This document shows, in pieces, positions 10,885 through 22,392 of a stretch of DNA of 64,000 nt. The DNA lies in the NCBI GenBank assembly GCA_024195585.1, contig SWBL01000096.1, positions 62,001 to 126,000 of the forward strand, given 5' to 3'. A program made the translations under genes and the position numbers. The notes under the pieces are model-generated. The model had not been told where the DNA came from. It did not search any database and saw only the letters and a list, made by a program, of their open reading frames with translations. Positions within the stretch are counted from its first letter, which is position 1. Each line of letters starts with the position of its first letter. The DNA is from Aureobasidium sp. EXF-3400 (Eukaryota; Ascomycota; Dothideomycetes; Dothideales; Saccotheciaceae).

Positions 10885-12036
10885 CTTGTGCTGAATGAGG
10901 GAGACTGGACCTTGAACCAGCATACAATTCTGCAGACTGAGCCACCTTTATACACCCCATGATGGCAATTCTTATCTCCAAGTCTCCTTCCAAAAGCGGG
11001 AGTTCAACAAGAGGGGTTTGTGTTCAACGAGGTAACCTTGAAAGCTGCATGTTGCAGGAGACGAGGGCCAAGAGACGCCAATCGTATCTGGATGCAGTAT
11101 GATTTAGGACGATGGTGATATTTTGTAAGGGCATGGCCTCATGAGCCTATATTGCCACCGCAGAGGGTCTCGAGGCGATATAGTATACTTTCTTTGAGGT
11201 AACGATAGATTGAATTGCGTCTCCTAGCGTGGTAGGCGCATTGAAAGCGACTTGGCACGCGGAAGTCCGAAGAATCAACAGCAAATGGGATGAGAAAGAA
11301 GCACAGGAATGAGTGCGAGGGCGGCAGCAAACATTTGATGGAGTGTAGATCAGGAGGGCACTGGTTGAAATTGAAGACGCACAGTCTATCTCATGTCTTG
11401 GCTGGAAACAGATAAGGAAGGAGACAAGCACTTACGCACGAGAGCTTCTGCGGGAAAAGACATTTGACAGGAGGTACGGCCACAGCGTGGACGGCATGTT
11501 GCGCAAGCTTTTGGTTTATATGAAGCGATGCGATGGGCACAGGTCACATCGGTGTCGCCGGCCGAGGAAGAGAGCAGCGCGCGTGCTTGAGCCTTGATGT
11601 CGAAGCAGAAGCTCCGACCTACGAGCGTGCTACTCGTAGATCAGTGGGGCATGTGCCTGGCGAGGCAAAGGCATCTGGAGGCACATGAGTGATAGTGGTC
11701 ATGCAGGCACGCGCAGAGCTCATCAGACACTCTTCCAGGTTTTTGGTATGATTGTTTCATGAAGTCGAAGGGTGGACATGAGGTTGACGAAGCTGCTGAT
11801 GCCATTGTCTGTCTCGAGCACGCCGTTGCCGGAGCCGGAATCGCTGACGTTTCAAGAGCTTGATACCCCACATTCTGCACCGGATTGCGGGTGTTATCGA
11901 GAAGGAGCTCCCCTCATCGCAACCAGTCACAGTCATCAGATCAGGAAGCGACGTGTGTTCTCGACAGAGACATGGACAGTCCTAGCTCGGCAGCATTCTT
12001 CGCAGCACGAAACAGCCGATTTTCTATACCCTGATC
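10885..12036. other. Divergent intergenic region, subtilase / ATG101
   Basis: 1152 bases between divergent genes. A TATA-like rc of ttatacacc lies near 10950, about 65 bases upstream of the protease ATG. Otherwise only short frames without domains are present. Confidence 0.5.
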
Positions 12037-12669
12037 ATGGAAGAACGCCGGGTTGCTTCGTTCAGCATCGACGTGTTCGCTGACAAGGCCAACGCCAAAG
12101 ACGTCGTCACTGGCATTCTTCACACCATCTTTTGGTATCGCATCTTTGCCAACCTCGACCCCTCCTGGCACGACGTGCTGGACATTCCTGTACCGTGGAT
12201 TCAGGACGTCGATCTACAAACGCTTATCGAGCAACGGGTTGATCAGTTCGTTCGCCAGACCGATGGCGACGTCAACGACCAGAATCAGAATAACCGCGGC
12301 CAGGTTGTCGTGCAGTTCAGCGAGCGAGAACGTAGACGAAAGAAGGGTTGGTTTGGAGCAAAGGATGAGGATCTGGTCTGGGAGACATGGACTCTTAACA
12401 TTGCTCTCGCTTCTCCACGCACTAATCAGGGTCAGTCCCTTTGCCTGAAAGCACTTGTCCGAAGCTGACATGCTAGTACAGAAGTCACAAACACCCGACG
12501 AGCCATAGAGAGATCCCTCAGCAACGCAGTCATGAAAATCACCGACATCGTCCAGCAGAACAAAGACCACGTGCCGCCAATCACCACCCAAGACACCAAC
12601 ACCTTCCCATACCACATCCTGGTCAACCCCAAGAACGACGGCTGGGGCCAACGTATGGGCATCTTCTAG
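12037..12669 (+). CDS. ATG101: Autophagy-related protein 101
   Basis: Two exons, 12037-12430 and 12482-12669 (intron 51 nt, GTCAGT donor), 193 residues. A HORMA-fold subunit of the Atg1 kinase complex that stabilises Atg13; present in filamentous fungi and animals but lost in S. cerevisiae. Recognised from the RRVASFSIDVFADKANAKDVVTG start (shown in part), the GILHTIFWYRIF segment, the KDEDLVWETWTLNI block and the C-terminal FPYHILVNPKNDGWG. Length is close to the family norm (about 200-220). The joined phase, Q-E-VTNTRR, restores conserved sequence. The end GQRMGIF is a little shorter than in animals. Confidence 0.93.
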
Positions 12670-13153
12670 AAGACACTCAAGGACATCTATGCTCTCGTGC
12701 ACCACAGTATGATCTTATCGTGGCATCGCCACAGGGCATAGTGCTCTGGTAGTTGGCCAAATACCAGCAAGAAGCTCGGAAGTTTGTACTCTCTCAGGAC
12801 AAAGTTTGGGCATACGAGTCTCAGACCATCGACCCTTTTTGGAAGGCAGGACTCTCCGACATGTTTCCACAAAAAACACTTACAAATCGTTCCATCCCAC
12901 ACACCTGTTCACACTTAGTCCTGGATTCACTGTTGGTCTGCAAGAGGTGCGGGAGGTAGACAAGAACTTGAAAAGAGTGCTTGCTCTACCGTCAGCAACA
13001 TTCATACCATCCATTACTACACTACTTGTACTCGAGCATGATCTCTACATCGACACATACCTGGCATGTCCCTGGACTGGTCCGACTGTTGGTCAATGCG
13101 CGGTTTTCTTTGTTCCGTCTTGTACCCACCTCCGCTTCGTCTCTTCATCAACA
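12670..13153. other. Intergenic region, ATG101 to tRNA-Leu
   Basis: 484 bases; presumably the ATG101 3' UTR and the upstream flank of the tRNA. No coding signal or repeat is evident. Confidence 0.5.
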
Positions 13154-13204
13154 GGCGAGATGGCCGAGCGGTCTAAGGCGCCAGCTTAAGGTTCTTCCAA
13201 TACG

Positions 13205-13236
<32 letters not shown>

Positions 13237-13244
13237 TCTCGTCA
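13154..13244 (+). tRNA. tRNA-Leu (anticodon AAG), with a short intron
   Basis: The acceptor stem GGCGAGA pairs with TCTCGTC and the discriminator is A. The A box is TGGCCGAGCGG, and the long variable arm is of leucine type. The anticodon stem CCAGC/GCTGG is perfect, and the loop reads TT-AAG-G. About 11 bases (TTCTTCCAATA) sit after the base 3' of the anticodon, the standard nuclear tRNA intron position. The T arm GTGGG-TTCAAAT-CCCAC is perfect. A TTTT run at 13251-13254 is the Pol III terminator. The AAG anticodon (read as IAG/AAG) serves CTT/CTC leucine codons. Confidence 0.95.
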
Positions 13245-14136
13245 CTATCGTTTTGCTGTTATATCACTATCTCGAAGAGAAGAGAGAAGGTGGTGAAATG
13301 GGAGAAATATCAACTTTTTTGAAAATTTGGACATGAAATTTGTGGACCCCTTTTTTTATGTGTGAAGCCTGGCTGCACAACGCGGCTTGGCACGATTTGT
13401 GCTTCCCGCGAAGTGCGCTTACACAGCCTTGGCGCTTTTGTGAGCATGCACAACCTGCATCCCGTCAACACCATCATTCCTCTCTTCTATCATTGCTTTC
13501 TACCCTTTGTCGCTCTTATCCGTACGCAGCTCTGTGACAGAGAAGGTAGGCGAAGAGTGCACCTGCATATATCCTTGGCCAGAAAACCCAGGTATGCTGC
13601 CAGGGGCACCCTGTTGTTGAACTTTCTCTGTATTGGCGACAGCGATAACCACCTAAGTTGTGATCTCAATCGATGACATTGGGCAAGAGATACTCCTCTA
13701 TCAGTCTGAAGTGCTAGGGGGTCGAAATACCATCAAAATATCGGTATGTCAGATTGTATCATCTTGTTGGCTTCTTGACCTTGCACATCATTCGTTTCAA
13801 GTGTTATTGCTGCTGGAACTCTGACAACGATTTCCTTATACACATATCTACCACTCAGATAAGTGACGTCTGGTCAAGTCAACTCGGCATAATTGAGAGT
13901 ATATATCTATTTGTTCGACTATGTCATCAGTTCCATTACTGACAGAGTACAAAGAGCTCGGGGGCCTCTCCCCGAGATACATCGCCGATCTTTGCCTAAA
14001 GGGTCTTACAAAGCACCGATAGACTCGGGGGCATCACCGACCGCGAGCAAAGTCCCCTTATGTATCATGAACAAAAGTCACTTCGACTTTCGATATAAAT
14101 ACAAGTAGCCCATCCTCTGTCTTTTCGTGTCTCATC
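13245..14136. other. Intergenic region upstream of the FAD monooxygenase
   Basis: 892 bases. Contains a short GC hairpin (ctcgggggcctctccccgag, near 13953-13972), a second copy of gactcggggg (14025-14034), a CCCCT stress-element-like core near 14052 and a TATA box at 14094. No coding frame is convincing. Confidence 0.55.
14094..14101 (+). promoter_or_regulatory. TATA box of the FAD monooxygenase gene
   Basis: TATAAATA lies 43 bases before the first in-frame ATG (14137) and 211 before the ATG at the flavin fold (14305). The CCCCTTA motif about 40 bases upstream resembles a stress-response element core. Positions only; no expression data. Confidence 0.6.
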
Positions 14137-15673
14137 ATGTACGTTTTACGAAATAGATCCATACTACCGAGGCAAATCTTCTGCTCAAAGACAAGAGCTG
14201 TTCTACTCACACCATCATCGATAAATTCACACACAAGGCCCAAATCAACAAATAATACCACATTGATCACAAGACATTTCTCGTCACATACCAACGAATC
14301 AGCCATGCATCACATCCTCATTGTTGGTGGTGGCCCCGCTGGTTCCTCCACAGCCTTCTTCCTCGCAAAGGCCGGCTTTCGTGTCACAGTTATCGAACGC
14401 TCAAACATACCTCCTTACGGCCAAGGCATAGACATTACAGGTCCAGCCGTTGAGATTGTGAAGAAAATGGGGTTGTTGGAGAAGATCAAGGCTAGTACGA
14501 CTGGAGAGAGTGGATTTGCTATGTTGGATGATGCGGGAAAAGAGATTGGAACTGTAGGGACCAATTCTGCGGATCAGAAGAAGATGGCCTTCTCGCCTAC
14601 CAATGAGATTGAGGTATGTGGATACAAAGCGTCGGGAGGAGGCTCTTACTGATTTGCACTAGATCATGCGTGGAACTTTGACGAATATCATCATGGATGC
14701 GGCGAAAGAACAAGGAGTAGAGTATAGATATGGGTAAGAGCTTCAAGATCCACATATCCCTCATATCATGCGCTGACGACATATCAGATGCACAGTAGAC
14801 GAGATCAAAGAAGGAGAGAATTCCGTCTCAGCCACGTTATCAGACACCAAACAACCTGAATCATTCACAGCTATCATTGGTGCAGATGGTGTAGCGTCAA
14901 GAGTACGGAAACTCACTTTCGACAAAGCAGCAACCAAAAATTGCTTCCGACAGACCGATACTTACTGCGCGTACTTTTCCATGGAGGTCGATCCAAAACA
15001 ACAAACCACATATTCTGTCTTGCAACATGCCAACAAAGGCCGCATTCTCTGGAAGAGACCAATCGATCGAGCTGGAACTCGGGCGTCAAGTTATCTGATC
15101 GTCACAACAACCGATGCTGCAGATCTGCAACAGGCAGCCCGGTATGGAACAGTAGAGCAACAAAAAGCTCTGCTGGAACAGCGGTTTGAAGGTGTTGGCG
15201 GCATCAGGGACACCATCGTGCAAGGCATGAATGCATCCGATGACTTTTACTTCACAAGAGTGGTGCAAGTCAAACTCGATACCTGGCACAGTGGTCGTTG
15301 TGCTCTAGTTGGAGACGCAGGATACTGTCCTTCACCCTTGACAGGACAAGGCACCACAATGGCGCTCATCGGAAGCTACGTCCTCGCAGGAGAGTTGGCG
15401 AAGAACCCTGAAGACCCAGCCACTGCATTCATCAACTACAAGAAGAATTTTGAAGGATTCGTCCAGGAGAATGGTTCCATACCACTGGGAGGAAGGGCAC
15501 CTAAACTTGCCGCTCCGCATTCAGACTTTGGTATCTGGATGATCAGGTCGATTTTCGGGACAGTCGCTCGACCAGGATTCCAGAAACTCTTCGAGTCGCT
15601 TCCATCTTTGCCTGGCTTCGGTGGAGGAGTTGACAAGTTCGAATTCCCGGAATATGACTTCCGAGTACGCTGA
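14137..15673 (+). CDS. FAD-dependent monooxygenase (PHBH/TetX-like)
   Basis: Three exons: 14137-14613, 14663-14733 and 14788-15673 (introns 49 and 54 nt), 477 residues. From residue 57 it has the dinucleotide-binding motif ILIVGGGPAGSS, a mid-chain VIGADGV-like IIGADGVASRVR, and the second FAD motif GRCALVGDAGYCPSP followed by GQGTTMALIG. These order it with class A flavoprotein hydroxylases, single-component enzymes that hydroxylate aromatic or polyketide-like substrates using NAD(P)H and oxygen. The substrate cannot be told. The first 56 residues are rich in Arg/Ser/Thr with no acid before residue 54 and end RHFSS, like a mitochondrial presequence. They could equally be translated leader, with the true start at 14305 (421 residues, the usual length). 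No partner genes suggest a cluster. Confidence 0.85.
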
Positions 15674-16225
15674 GGAGGTCGTACTGCATTCGATTTTAGA
15701 GAGATGCAGAAGACGCTGAGTAGTGTCATCGAAGTAGTGTCTAATTCGGGCTGGTACGGCAAGACTCTATAGAGAGTAGGACGAAGATGAATACGTGGAG
15801 TGAGATCCCGAAGAATCACACAGTACATCAGAACTCCCTAGGTTAGCGATCTGTTAAGTGCAGAAACTCATGATTCTCGGGATAATGCTCTCGAGCTCTT
15901 CTCGTTCTCGGTCTCTTCTTCTGCTTTCTCCCACGGCAATTACTCTGACCAATCATGAAGCGATAGTGATAGAAAAGTCAGAAATACATTACTGGTGTAG
16001 AAGAAGTGCAAAAAATAATGGTCAGAGCCACAGGTCAGGGTGAGCGCGAAGGAAGATGGAGCTTTCCCCACAAGGCGCGGGTCAAGAAACGCGTCACAGT
16101 GGACAGGCTTGACAAGAAAGTGGAAAGGAGAAGCAGTCGACAAGATCAATTGCGACAAAATTCCCAGTGCGATCGACCGACGATGGATGGCCGTGTATAA
16201 AATCGAACAACAGTGCACCAGAACA
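15674..16225. other. Intergenic region, monooxygenase to LAS21
   Basis: 552 bases between two plus-strand genes: 3' UTR of the monooxygenase and the LAS21 promoter. A GTGTATAAAATC TATA-like element (TATAAAA, about 16196) lies about 30 bases before the LAS21 ATG. Nothing else is recognised. Confidence 0.5.
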
Positions 16226-19200
16226 ATGACGACGGCAACGACGTCGAAGCGCATCGCTCTTGCCATTGCCAATATCCTGATACCCATTGCGGCACTCAAC
16301 TTCGCATTCGGCTTCTTTCCCTACAAACCCTTCCTGTCTGGCCTGGCGACCTTCGAGGAAGTCGAAAATGAAGAGCTGGGACTCGGCTTACTCAAAGGCA
16401 ATGATCGGCCACAGAGGATCTTTGACAAGGTCATCTTCATGACCGTGGACGCGTTGAGGAGGTGGGTACGTTCTTCTGGAAACATATGACCAAGAGCAGA
16501 TTGCTGACGGTCGCCAGTGATTTTGTCTATGGCCATGGATCGGGTTTCACCTTCACACAAGATCTCATCCGCTCGGGCGCCGCACTGCCCTTCACAGCAC
16601 ATGCAAGTCCGCCGACAATTACCATGCCTAGAGTCAAGGCTTTGACCACCGGTTCTGTACCCTCGTTCCTCGATGTCATCCTCAACTTTGCCGAGAGTGA
16701 CACAACTTCGTCTCTGGCTTCTCAAGATACATGGCTCGCTCAAGCCAAGGCAAATCTCGACAGCGGCAACCTAGTCTTCTACGGTGATGATACCTGGTTG
16801 AAGCTCTTTCCCGACTTCTTTGCCCGACACGATGGCACCAGCTCCTTCTTTGTCTCTGACTTCACCGAGGTCGACAACAACGTTACGCGACATGTCCCAA
16901 GAGAGCTGGAACAACCCGATTGGGATGTCATGATTATGCACTATCTTGGTCTGGATCACATTGGTCACAAAGCCGGTCCCTTGAGTCCCAACATGCTGCC
17001 AAAGCAGAAAGAGATGGACGGCATTGTCAAAAAGATATACGAAGCTATGGAGCTCAACAGCCACCTCGATGATACTTTGCTTGTCGTAGCTGGTGACCAC
17101 GGCATGAACTCCGGTGGTAATCATGGTGGTTCTGCTCCTGGCGAGACCGAACCTGCTCTCGTCTTCATCTCACCAAAGCTCATGGACCTGGAGAAGCCGG
17201 CATATTCAGCTCCTACCAATCCGAAAGAAGGTACCGAGTTTGAGTTTTATCGAAAGGTTGCTCAGAACGATGTCGTCCCGACGCTTTCCGCCCTCTTGGG
17301 TATCCCAATCCCTCGTAACAACCTTGGCATAATTCTGCCTGAGTTTCTCAACTTCTGGAAGACGAAGACTAGCAGTACGGGCTTGAATGCCGCCGCCGAG
17401 CTGCTCTATAGGAACGCTCTCCAGATGCTAGGAATCATCAAGGCCAAGTTTGGTGACTCCGAAGCCTGGAGATATGATCCGAAGACTCAAGGTTCAGTGC
17501 AGATGGACTGCCAAGGTTTCGAGGAAGATGAGCAAAGATTGAAGTGCCGCTGGTTCTTGGTCAGAGACGCACTTTCTCGCAGTCGACAACCGGGAGAGCT
17601 TGTCGCTTCGGTCATCCATCTCAACGAGGTCAGTACGGCAGAAGCATCCCTCACAATCTATACTGACACCGATTTAGTTCCTCGATGATGCCCAAGATGT
17701 CCTAAGTACTACTGCGAGCAGTTACAGGGTCGAACGCTTGGTCAAGGGTGCCGCTGTAGCCGGAGTGTCTCTCGTACTGGCCGTCAACTCTAGACAGAGT
17801 AATTGGCCACCCACTTCTGCCGGTTTAGGTTTCGCTCTGATCACCATTCTCTACGGCATAATGATGTTTGCCACTAGCTATGTCGAAGAGGAGCAACACT
17901 TTTGGTACTGGGCCACTGCAGCGTGGATGGCTTATCTCTATGCCGCAAAGTACGTACGCGTTCTTCGACCAGGAAACCGTCAGCTAACAATTTCTCCCTA
18001 GAACCAAGGTAGTTGGGCTTCAAGTACCGATTGTATTCTCAACCTTTGTCCTTCTCGCGCTTCACCGCCTGTCAACACGCTGGAACCAAACTGGACAGAA
18101 GCACGCTGGTGATCCTGATGTTGCTCACACCTTTTTCCCTGACCACTATATTATCCTTTGGATGCTCATCATCACGGCATATATCCACCTGGCTTTCCGG
18201 ATTGGTCGACGTACTTTCGCCGATATCTTGGCTCCTGAGTTCGCAACCATTTCTGCCATCTCTCTTGTTCTGCCTTCTTTTGTGTTCAAACTCAACTTCA
18301 CTCAGGCCGACGCACCAGAACTGGTAGGTGGTCTCGCAGAGACTATCACAGAGTGGACATCCGAGCTGGATCTAGTTCTTCAAGCCAGGGCTGCCTTTGT
18401 GGGAATGGGTATTGCCACTACTGTTGTTCTCGTCATGGTTGTTCTGGGATATGCACGCGATGACGAAGCAACAAAGAAGGGCGCTCGCATGTTCACAGAG
18501 TCTCGTCTTCCGTCTCGCCTCCACGATCTCTTAACGCTTTTCCTGATCACCCAGACACGCGCTCAGAACATCCCACTCTTCATGTTCTTTGACATGCAGT
18601 CTCAGATTCTGTTCCATTTGCTCTCGCGCCCAACCACACCCATCGCCTCCGATTCCCACGCATACACAAAACCTCTCTCGATACTTCCCACTACTGTTTC
18701 GATCCTTCTCATGGCACACACGTCCTTCTTCGCGCTTGGTAACTCCAATGCCATCTCCAGCATTGATCTAAGCAATGCGTACAATGGTGTCAGTGGGTAT
18801 AACATCGTTGCCGTTGGTGTTCTTCTCTTTGCGTCGAACTGGGCAGGTCCGATATACTGGAGTACCTGTGCGGCTGTAATGTTTACTCTCCCTTCTAACG
18901 AACAAGAAGAAGCAGCATTTGAGCGTCTCGAGCAAGCAGCTGAGAGGCAGCGGACTCTGGGCAACAAGAAGTGGATCCACGAGGAGAGAGATCTCTTGCA
19001 TCAACAAGCTATGGCTACCTCGTCTGCCTCTACACCCACCCATCAGAATCAAGATGAAGGCATCTGGCATGAACATATCAGTATACTGACAATCTTCATA
19101 TCTGCAAGCTTAGTGGCTGTGATGGTGGCCTGTACTGTGTTGAGAACGCATCTGTTTATCTGGACAGTATTCAGTCCAAAATATCTTTACGCTATGGCCT

Positions 19201-19265
19201 GGGCTTTTGGATGGCATCTTGTTGTGAACATCGGACTCGGAGGAGTCTTGTGGAGTGCTAGATAG
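16226..19265 (+). CDS. LAS21: GPI ethanolamine-phosphate transferase 2 (LAS21/GPI7, PIG-G)
   Basis: Four exons: 16226-16461, 16518-17628, 17678-17949 and 18002-19265 (introns 48-56 nt), 960 residues with all phases closing. An ER membrane enzyme that adds ethanolamine phosphate to the second mannose of the GPI anchor. It has an N-terminal signal anchor (about 9-32), then a lumenal alkaline-phosphatase-like domain. Metal and catalytic motifs are visible: FMTVDALRSDF, a nucleophile Thr in PTITMPRVK, MHYLGLDHIGHK and VAGDHGMNSGGNHGG. A multi-pass C-terminal half follows from about residue 470. The GNHGG wording and the ELLYRNALQM block match the second-mannose enzyme better than MCD4 or GPI13. 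Length exceeds yeast Las21 (about 830) within the range of filamentous fungi. GPI19 lies 17 kb away, probably by chance. Confidence 0.93.
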
Positions 19266-19621
19266 AAGAATGAGTATGTAGATGCAAGTGAGGATGAATT
19301 GTAAGAATGGCATGTCACTAGATTTAGATTTCAGAACAAATCCAGGTAGACGGGGTTCTTCGTACTGAAGTCAATCTTCGTTCTAATCGTTTATCTTACC
19401 ACATATCTTCCCGACGCAACTTCTGACTGGTATTGCACGAGACAGACTCATCGTATCTCGTAAAAGATCACACGGCACATAAACGGCAAGATTTGCCGAT
19501 CTGTCGGTCGTCAACGACAGGGCGTGGCATCTTTAGTGCCTTCCAATTGAGTGACTCTCTTCTTTTGTATATTCTCTGTCATTGAAGAGGTCAAGAGGAG
19601 TCAGGAAGCATTTACAAAACA
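19266..19621. other. Intergenic region, LAS21 to AlaX-like gene
   Basis: 356 bases holding the LAS21 3' UTR and the promoter and leader of the next gene. I see nothing further. Confidence 0.5.
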
Positions 19622-20568
19622 ATGGTGAGTCGCAGCTCCGTTTCCATGTATCGATGAAGGGGATTGCTTCGGCCAACCATATAACTTCACAATCATAAGC
19701 AGTTCATCTGAACACGATATGTTAAATTCAAGACCCTCGCTCATACTGACTATTGGTACAGGCTGCTCCAGCAAGAACTTATCTGGCATTTCAGCACAAT
19801 GCAAAACTGTACTCTCTCGCAACAGCAGTTCGATCAATACGCTCAGCCACTTCATTAGAAGAAGCCAACCAATCTTTGTTTAAGCAAGCCAGCGATGATG
19901 ATCACGTGGTCATCACCGAACAAACCATCTTCCATCCTCAAGGCGGTGGTCAACCCTCGGACGTGGGCATCATGAAGACATCAAACAGCATCTTCAACGT
20001 CAGCGCTGTACGCATGGATGCAGTTTCCAACGGACAAGTCTTACACTTCGGACGTTTCGAACCCGGACACAATGCTTTCGCCGAAGGAGATTCAATCACC
20101 CAAGAAATCGACGTAGAGAGACGTCTACTCTACTCAAGACTACACACAGCAGGCCATGTCCTCGGAGCCGCAACCCGCAAACTGCTTGAAAAAGAAATCG
20201 AAGGCTTTGACGAACTAAAAGCATCCCATTTCCCTGACGCAGCATCTTGTGAATTCCAAGGTTCAATCGAAGGAAAGTGGAAAGATGCGATTCAGAAGAA
20301 AGTAGACGAGTACGTGGATGCAGATTTGCCGGTTGAGATTGAATGGTGGAGTGAAGAGGATTTCAAGTCAAATGGTCTGGAGAGATTGATTACTGATAAT
20401 CCTAATGTTGCAAAGGGAGAAAAGTTTAGGGTTGTCAAGATTGTGGGAGCGGATACCTATCCTTGTGGTGGTACGCATGTTGATGGTACTAAGGCTTGTG
20501 GGAAAACGACGGTTAGGAAGATTAGTAGGAGTAAGGGGACGAGCAGAGTTTCTTATGCTGTAGCATAG
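19622..20568 (+). CDS. AlaX-like trans-editing protein (tRNA synthetase second additional domain)
   Basis: Two exons: the first holds only the ATG (19622-19624). It is followed by a 137-nt intron (GTGAGT...TACAG), and exon 2 is 19762-20568; 269 residues. Free-standing homologue of the editing domain of alanyl/threonyl-tRNA synthetases, which hydrolyses mischarged tRNA (for example Ser-tRNA-Ala). The zinc/catalytic signatures are both intact: HTAGH at RLHTAGHVLG, and CGGTH at YPCGGTHVDG. The N-terminal beta-barrel part contains FHPQGGGQPSD, a conserved AlaX motif. Without that intron there is no ATG in frame near the N-terminus, so the one-codon first exon is required. Cytosolic or dual location cannot be decided. 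Confidence 0.9.
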
Positions 20569-21285
20569 TTGGCGTGTATGTATAGATCTAGATGATACAT
20601 TGGAAGCGTAGAATTAACTGGGTAGATTTCTATACAGTCGACTCTCGAGCAGGGTTGCCTCTGAATTCAGGGGTTTTTCCTCCAGAGAAGAGACTCATAT
20701 CCTCCATTACCACTCCTTCCATTCCAACATGGCTGCGGTATGGGATTTCGTGGCCGCAACTTCGCCTTCTCGGAGTGCATGAGTAAGGGCAGTCGCTCCC
20801 GGGCTCGGTACGAGACGCCGTGCCCAGCGAAACTTTAGCCGCAACGGCGGATTTGCCGAGATGACGTAGAAAAACACCACCTTCCTTTTTGGCCGAGATA
20901 GTAGGAAAACCAATCACCAATTTTTGCACCGCTTCTTTAGCAGATGCTCACGAGGTTCGAGCTTCGGCAAACGCCATATCAGCAGGCCGATTGCGCAATT
21001 GGCATTGTGTCCTTTTCAGCCCTCACGATATTGAAACACAGAAGGACAGATTGGTAAGCGTTTGTGCACGACCCGGTCTCTCGGCAGTGCCATTGCCTCA
21101 CCGTCCTCACCCGTTTTCTCTAGAATTCTACAGCTTGCTTAATAAAGCAGGGCCTGACTAGAGATTTATATAAGTAGAGTGCCCATAGGCTAATAATACT
21201 CAACTACCTACAACCCATTTGTAGCATTTCCAGCGAGCGTCCTATCTTTTTTACCCAATCCTCAAATCAACTCAGTACATTCACA
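20569..21285. other. Promoter region of the Old Yellow Enzyme gene
   Basis: 717 bases. A good TATA box is at 21167 (separate entry). The final 60 bases before the ATG are a C/T/A-rich leader ending CATTCACA, as in highly expressed fungal genes. No gene is seen. Confidence 0.6.
21167..21174 (+). promoter_or_regulatory. TATA box of the Old Yellow Enzyme gene
   Basis: TATATAAG 119 bases upstream of the ATG, followed by a pyrimidine-rich stretch and an A-rich leader. Together with the strong C-ending codon bias of the gene, this suggests a strongly transcribed or inducible promoter. Confidence 0.7.
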
Positions 21286-22392
21286 ATGGCCGGCAAGCTC
21301 TTCCAGCCCCTTCAGATTGGCAAGGCCAAGTTGTCAAACCGTCTGGCTATGGCTCCTTTGACCCGTTTCCGCGCCGACGATGACCACGTTCAACTTCCCT
21401 TTGTCAAGGAGTACTACTCGCAGCGTGCTTGCGTTCCTGGAACTCTCCTGATCACCGAGGCCACTCCCATCTCTGCTCGCGCTGGCGGTTACAAGAACGT
21501 TCCTGGAATCTACACCGATGCGCAGATCAAGGCCTGGAAGGAGATTGTTGACTCTGTCCACGCCAAGGGTGGTGTTATCTACATGCAGTTGTGGGCTCTC
21601 GGCCGTGCTGCCGACCCCAGCGTTCTCAAGGAGGACGGCTACGATTTCTGCTCTTCTTCCGATATTGCCATGAGCGATAACTCGCCCAAGCCTCGTCCTC
21701 TCACCGAGGATGAGATTCAGATCTTCATCAAGGATTACGCCAATGCCGCCAAGAACGCTGTTGAGAGTGCTGGTTTCGACGGAGTTGAGATTCACGGTGC
21801 CAACGGCTACCTGATCGATCAGTTCACTCAGGATGTTTGCAACAAGCGTACCGACAAGTGGGGTGGCAGCATTGAGAACCGCACTCGCTTCGCTCTCGAG
21901 GTTACCAAGGCCATCGTTGATGTCATTGGTGCCGACAAGACCGGTATCAGACTTTCTCCCTGGTCTCCCTTCCAGAGCATGAAGATGGACGACCCCATTC
22001 CCACCTTCACTCACCTCATCAACGGCCTCAAGGAGCTCAAGCTCGCATACCTCCACCTGGTCGAGTCTAGAATTCAAGGCAACGCCGACGTCGAGTCGAC
22101 CGAGTTGATCAACTTCGCCGTCGACGCCTGGGGCAAGACCTCTCCCATCCTCATCGCCGGTGGTTTCCGCGCCGATAGCGCCCGTCGTGCTGCTGACGAG
22201 GAGTACGCCGATAAGGATGTTGTCATCGTCTTTGGCAGATACTTCATCTCCACCCCCGACTTGGTCTACCGCATCAAGGAGGACATTCCCCTTGCTGACT
22301 ACGACCGCGACACCTTCTACGCTGCCAAGAGCGAGAAGGGCTACACCGACTACCCCTTCAGCGAGAAGTTCCAGAAGGAGGCCAAGCTTTAG
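21286..22392 (+). CDS. Old Yellow Enzyme-family NADPH:flavin oxidoreductase
   Basis: Intronless, 368 residues. An FMN-dependent TIM-barrel ene-reductase that reduces activated alkenes using NADPH. Visible family marks: LSNRLAMAPLTRFRAD at the N-terminus, TEATPISARAGG (FMN loop), the phenol-binding pair in VEIHGANGYLIDQF, and the RTDKWGGSIENR block. C-terminal GGFRADSARRA and FGRYFISTPDLVYR hold the FMN phosphate. Codon use is strongly C-ending compared with neighbours, a sign of high expression. A 403-codon open frame on the opposite strand is a by-product of that bias. The physiological substrate is unknown; such enzymes often answer oxidative or electrophile stress. Confidence 0.95.
   Translation: MAGKLFQPLQIGKAKLSNRLAMAPLTRFRADDDHVQLPFVKEYYSQRACVPGTLLITEATPISARAGGYKNVPGIYTDAQIKAWKEIVDSVHAKGGVIYMQLWALGRAADPSVLKEDGYDFCSSSDIAMSDNSPKPRPLTEDEIQIFIKDYANAAKNAVESAGFDGVEIHGANGYLIDQFTQDVCNKRTDKWGGSIENRTRFALEVTKAIVDVIGADKTGIRLSPWSPFQSMKMDDPIPTFTHLINGLKELKLAYLHLVESRIQGNADVESTELINFAVDAWGKTSPILIAGGFRADSARRAADEEYADKDVVIVFGRYFISTPDLVYRIKEDIPLADYDRDTFYAAKSEKGYTDYPFSEKFQKEAKL

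Noticed and set aside
10924..11880. Small frames between the subtilase and ATG101
   Set aside because: All are short, lack start context and overlap on several frames.
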